From contig NC_036450.1 of the NCBI RefSeq assembly GCF_002775205.1, positions 23,400,288 through 23,464,287 on the forward strand: a stretch of DNA of 64,000 bases. The letters are read 5' to 3'. Source of the DNA: Xiphophorus maculatus (Eukaryota; Chordata; Actinopteri; Cyprinodontiformes; Poeciliidae). The position numbers and the translations under genes were made by a program. This document shows, piece by piece, positions 60,001 through 64,000 of the stretch. Numbering within the stretch: position 1 is the first letter of the stretch; the number at the start of each line of letters is the position of its first letter. The notes under the pieces are model-generated. The model was not told where the DNA came from, made no database searches, and saw only the letters and a program-made list of their open reading frames with translations.

Positions 60001-61541
60001 ACATGGCCTCACTGTTTCCATGTTCAGCGCTTTCACAGAGCGCTGGAGGGAACTGTTTTTCTCGCATGGTGCTCCCACAAGGTCTGATTCAGCTCCGCTT
60101 CTCTCAGATCATTTCATGCCTCTGCTGCTTTCGTTTTGCTTCAAGTCCAGAGTTTTTTTTTTGTGTGTGTGTGTGTTTTTCACAAGCTTCTAAATGACTA
60201 GGCAGAACCTCAAAAAACAGAGAAAAAATTCACTTTTGACTTTTATTTTGGTTACTTTCATTAAATTTAAGTGATGAATTAACAGGGATGTGTAATTTCT
60301 GTAGCCACTTTGAGACAAAAGTACTAGGTATGCAAACGATTTATCGACTTCTTATATTACAATGAATTCCAATTGATTAACTAATACCGCTAAGGCCAGT
60401 GTGTTTCAAACTTTGTAAACAACCATTTATATGCATTGGCTAAGTGCGACAGGATGCTGCACCCCACGCTGACTAACTGCATCTTAACACCCAAAATAAG
60501 GGAAAATTCCAAAATCTAGAACTATGACATCGTTTTAATTTCATTTATTTTGGTAGGGACAATGCACATTAATTAACGGCCAGAATTGGCCAGAAGGTTG
60601 TTTTTCATCCGTTGTCTGTGAACAATGAGTAATTTGTCTTGGTGAAAACAAACAAAGGTTATACAAACGAGGCTAAAATTAGTCTTTATTGTCTGGAATG
60701 TTATTTGGGATGGTCTGGTTTCTTTCTTGTTTTTCCATCTTTTGATGATGTTTTCACTCGGCAATGTTTCCGTTTAGGTTTAGGCTGCCTTCATGTCTCC
60801 CTGACGGAGAAGGTCACGATATTTTGCTAGACGATAAATTGTCCAAGGAGTTGTTGTGATGAACCATAATATCGCTGTTTTGAGACCTTTTGCAAGTAAT
60901 ATAATGGAAATGTCAAAAAATAATGCAAGAACACATTTGCAAAGATCAATAAACTTTAAATTAATAACAAACATTTCACACTGAAACTGGAAGACATTTT
61001 AAATATCCCAAATAAATAAACAAAACAATAGAAACAATAAGTGAAATGAAATACAAAATCTCTGGAAACACAATTGTCCTTCAAAAAAAAAAAAAAAGGG
61101 GGGCTCGTTGAGACTGAAGACGTTTGTCATCCAGCTTTGGTAGAAAAAGAGAAAAACGATGAATCGTGCAAATAGAAATGATTGCGTTCGCTTTAATTTA
61201 TCATGCAATAAATTGATTTATTGATTTATTGCTTATTGCGACAGGCCTACATACTAAACCCCAATGGAACCTCCCTACCTATGTGAAGGGGAAAAAACCC
61301 TGAATCCAACATGTCAAATACAGCGTTCCCTAAGAGAAAGGTTAAACATCTCAGTTGAGTTACGGCACTTTTTAGAGGAACAGCCCAAGTTGGAGAAACC
61401 GACTCACCGGTGTTGTAAAAGAAAGAGTCCACGAAGGTGCAGTTTTTGAAGGAGGATCCCACTGAGGAAACATCCTCAAAATAGCAGTTGATAAAAGACG
61501 AGTCTATAAACGTCACCGCCTTGAACTTCATGTTGAGAAAC
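56886..61541 (-). CDS. sv2c: Synaptic vesicle glycoprotein 2C, C-terminal part (5' end outside window)
   Basis: Four terminal coding exons on the minus strand: 61408-61541, 59262-59465, 58965-59124 and 56886-57069. All have GT-AG borders and compatible phases (1, 1, 2). They encode the end of luminal domain 4, with the pentapeptide-type beta-helix (FKAVTFIDSSFINCYFEDVS, then FKNCTFVDSFFYNT) and N-glycosylation sequons NCT, NSS and NKT. Then come GCQMTFDDDYSAYWVYFVNF and the last membrane helices of this MFS-type transporter (DKIGRLSMLG, YNGLSISAWNSLD, LYPTDRRGTGFGF), ending LPDTRSNVLM. SV2 proteins sit in synaptic and endocrine vesicle membranes and regulate exocytosis; luminal domain 4 is also known as the botulinum neurotoxin-binding region in mammals. 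The SV2C choice over A or B rests mainly on synteny with the PAR cluster. Upstream exons must lie beyond position 64000. Confidence 0.92.
57070..58964 (-). other. sv2c intron
   Basis: 1.9 kb. A decayed repeat at about 57190-57560 (on the plus strand it includes GAACACCTGGCCATTCCTCC) resembles a Tc1-like remnant. A perfect 13-base inverted repeat (CTCACTACTCACT, 5-base loop) lies at 57746-57776. Confidence 0.5.
58965..59124 (-). CDS. sv2c: sv2c exon: transmembrane helices
   Basis: GTCCTCCAG acceptor; ends GGAG|GTGAGT in phase 2. Encodes GGSMVLSGISCFFLWFGTSE through LYPTDRR. Confidence 0.92.
59262..59465 (-). CDS. sv2c: sv2c exon: end of luminal domain 4 and a membrane helix
   Basis: TTTCTACAG acceptor; ends TTAG|GTAGGT. 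Encodes VDDAKLTNSRVINSSFHHNK, TGCQMTFDDDYSAYWVYF and the helix with LGTLAVLPGNIVSALLMDKI. Confidence 0.92.
59466..61407 (-). other. sv2c intron
   Basis: 1.9 kb of intronic AT-rich DNA with a TG run near 60163-60178. No element with defined ends is seen. Confidence 0.5.
61408..61541 (-). CDS. sv2c: sv2c exon: luminal domain 4 beta-helix
   Basis: CTCCTCCCAG acceptor; ends ACACCG|GTGAGT in phase 1. Encodes FLNMKFKAVTFIDSSFINCY onward. Confidence 0.9.
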
Positions 61542-64000
61542 CTGGGAGGAGGTAGAAAGAAAAACTGTAAAATCCATTATAGCAGGAATTAAAAAAAAAA
61601 GAAAGATATCTAACATTCTCCTGATGCCAGCCGGTGCTGATACGGAATTATTTCCCCTTGAAAAGAAACATGTTGGTGTCTCACTTGCATCACCGAAATG
61701 CAGAGTTGCTTTTTTCGCTAAATGTGCCGACCTCAAACACAGAGTTCTGAATAAATTGCTTCTGTGTAGTTGGAGTATTGAATTTCTAAAAGCTTACTTT
61801 TTAGACATCTAGACTGAAAGATATTATTTGATGTCCCTTTGGGATCAATAAAGTATTTTTGAATTTGAAATGGAAAGTTATGATGATACATTTTGCTGGA
61901 TTATATATTGCCCCGGCAATTATAATATTATTTTGAGACCATTTTCAGGTAATATATTGATAATGGCATGATAATGTAAATTCACCCTCTCAAATTCTAA
62001 TACTGGAAGATTAATCTTACTGGCCACTAGACGATGTTTTAAAATATCCAAAATTGAAGGGACATTTCATTTGCTGTATGTTTTTGTTGGACAAGGAACT
62101 GAAACTTAAAGGTGAGTTCATGTTTGTGAAGATGAAAAACATATTTTGCCTTTTGATGGACTGCATAAAAACAATCATTTCCAGAACACAAACTGCGTGG
62201 AGTGAAAGTTGGACTTTTAACTTCACCTTTAATCTATGTTTCACTCTCTGCTGTCTCATCTGCTGCGGGTGCAGAAAACCGCATCGTGACTTGTCAGTGG
62301 AACCAGAACAACAGAAAGCATTTCGTCAGTACAAGCGTTTCTTTAAAGGCTCCACATTGAACACGTTGCCTTCATGTTCTGCACTGCTCTGTCCTGATTC
62401 TGCCATTGCCCCACAGAAACACAGTTTTTCTCCCTACTCATCGATCGACCTTAGCCCGTGACTCTTGAGGTAGCATAGCTTTGTCGTGATGCTAACTGAG
62501 AACAGGAACTCTAGCAGAATGCACCGCAGGAGTTTTCCTACTCCTTTAACTTCCCCACGTTTTGTGAAGCGACAACCACAAAACATCAAGTGCACCAAGA
62601 GAAAACTTTACAGAAAAAAAAAGTAAATAAATTAAAGCTTGAAAAATGCGTACAGCTCCAAGAGATGTGAATCATTTTATAAAACACTGGAAATGCCCTC
62701 AATGTTGTCAACATCCTAAAATAAAATCGCCTTTTTTTTTTTTTTTTTTTGCCAAAACTGATTTTGACAACAAAAAAAAAAAATAAAAATTCCAAAAGAA
62801 GCTTTAGGCAAAACAAACCAACAAAGAGAACTCACTATTGTCAGAAAATGACCTATATGTCATTATTTTATTACATATAGGTAATATATGTCAGTTACAT
62901 GTAGCTGACTACATGTAACTTTCATGTTTTCAGTGATTTAACTGTATATCTAATATTTCAGGCATTATTTATACTCAAACATAATTTATATCTTAATCAC
63001 TTATTTAGTGCGTCTTTAAATCTTTTGAATTTGATGTACTAGGATTTAAAAAAAATCATTTTGGCAAAAGCTTCTTGAAGCAGATTTTTCAGTCTCTATG
63101 TAGCTTTTATTTGTTGCAGCTGTTTTCCTTATGAAATCACATTCATGTCTGTATCTTACGGGTTTTTTTTTTTAAACTAATAACGGAGGTAAATTAGCAT
63201 TTTGCTAAGTCTGGTATATTTACAACATTCTACATCCATTAATATGCATTAACCCTTTTAAATAAGTCAATATTTAAAAGCAACTTTTTATTATTTAATA
63301 ATACAATCTGTCGCATGTAGCGTTCCCCACCACGGTTGTGTTGGTGTGCATTTACCCTGCCGTATCACCTTCTCTCTGCCCTTTGTATAAATGAACTTTG
63401 TCGTCAGGTGTGTGTGTGTGTGTGTGAGAGAGAGATAGAGAGAAAGGGAAGAGGGCAGAGAAATGGACCGGGTATGTTATAAGGCTTTTAATTTCCTGGT
63501 GTTTGGGGAAGATAAAGGAGGCAGGATTAATATTACCTGTTGTGGACGTTCGAGGGAATGACAAATAGCGCCGCTGTCCCACTTCAGGACGAGCACCTTT
63601 AGCGACGGCGCAGTGCGCTACGCTGCGGCTGCATTTATTTTTCTGTCTGGAAAACCAGGAATTTAAGGAAGTTGGACTGTAAACTCAGGACTTCAGTCAA
63701 TGCCATGGATATCTCACATGGGAATACGTCAAGAAACAGAAGATTTTATCCGGCGCTTTCAATCGCAAACCTCTAGTAAAGAGAGATCTGAAGGGAAAAC
63801 GTGCTATTTCAGCACCAGAAATCATTAAATACTTGGAAAGTATCTAAGAGATAAATAACAATCAGCCTTTTTGCGCTTTTAAAAACAAATGTGGAATTTT
63901 AAAACTGGTTTTCTGGCAAAAACAAATGAGACAAAAAATGATGTCCAAAAGTGAATAACATGATGTCTACATGCACTTTGCTTTTGTGAGCTCAGACAGT
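61542..64000 (-). other. sv2c intron to the window edge
   Basis: It holds a LINE-like 3' tail (GGGATCAATAAAGTATTTTT, about 61840), a poly-T run at 62730-62750, a hairpin-rich patch (62845-62930), and a (TG)n(AG)n run at 63408-63450. A small CpG-containing patch at 63565-63650 is not explained. No further sv2c exon was recognised. Confidence 0.45.

Noticed and set aside
62054-62461. 135-codon plus-strand frame inside an sv2c intron
   Set aside because: No domain, low-complexity Cys/Phe-rich composition, no splice or promoter support; judged chance.
63352-63582. Possible minus-strand exon ending CAACAG|GTAATA near 63538
   Set aside because: The reading frame does not resemble SV2C, and no acceptor with a sensible frame was found.

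Overview
The window is vertebrate nuclear DNA, almost certainly from a percomorph ray-finned fish, possibly a killifish/livebearer-type lineage (an inference from repeat content). Support: GT-AG introns, long CA microsatellites, a tRNA-derived SINE of a type widespread in percomorphs, many hAT, piggyBac, PIF/Harbinger and Tc1-like non-autonomous elements, and fish-like versions of known vertebrate genes. No bacterial, phage or CRISPR feature is present.

Layout. s100z (minus, 1429-5758) is followed by a single-exon cholesterol 25-hydroxylase-like gene (plus, 10299-11219). A protease-activated receptor (PAR) cluster follows: two tandem f2rl1 (PAR2-type) genes on the minus strand (16448-19045 and 23504-25989), f2r (PAR1-type, minus, 27745-30640) and f2rl2 (PAR3-type, plus, 45001-47516). 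The 3' end of sv2c (minus, 56886-61541, continuing beyond the right edge) closes the window. Between the two f2rl1 copies is a small, unrecognised gene model of two coding exons (minus, 20334-20838) with its own poly(A) signal.

Order and orientation match the human 5q13 block (SV2C, IQGAP2 with F2RL2 in it on the opposite strand, F2R, F2RL1, S100Z), read in reverse. Differences are the extra f2rl1 copy, the inserted ch25h-like gene, the small unknown gene, and the lack of any recognisable iqgap2 exon.

All four PAR genes share one structure: a small first exon (a signal peptide in three of four), a phase-1 intron, and a large exon with the tethered ligand and seven-helix body. Splicing by eye gives new N-termini R|SIIGIL (f2rl1 copy A), K|GFTGTE (copy B), R|TFVIGS (f2r) and R|VFLGIR (f2rl2). 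These receptors respond to extracellular serine proteases, so the cluster probably covers coagulation and epithelial protease sensing. ch25h-like, s100z and sv2c are neighbours without an obvious functional link.

The rest is AT-rich intergenic or intronic DNA. Several transposon insertions can be defined to the base by target-site duplications. Exon boundaries come from reading splice sites and phase by eye; no alignment or search was run.
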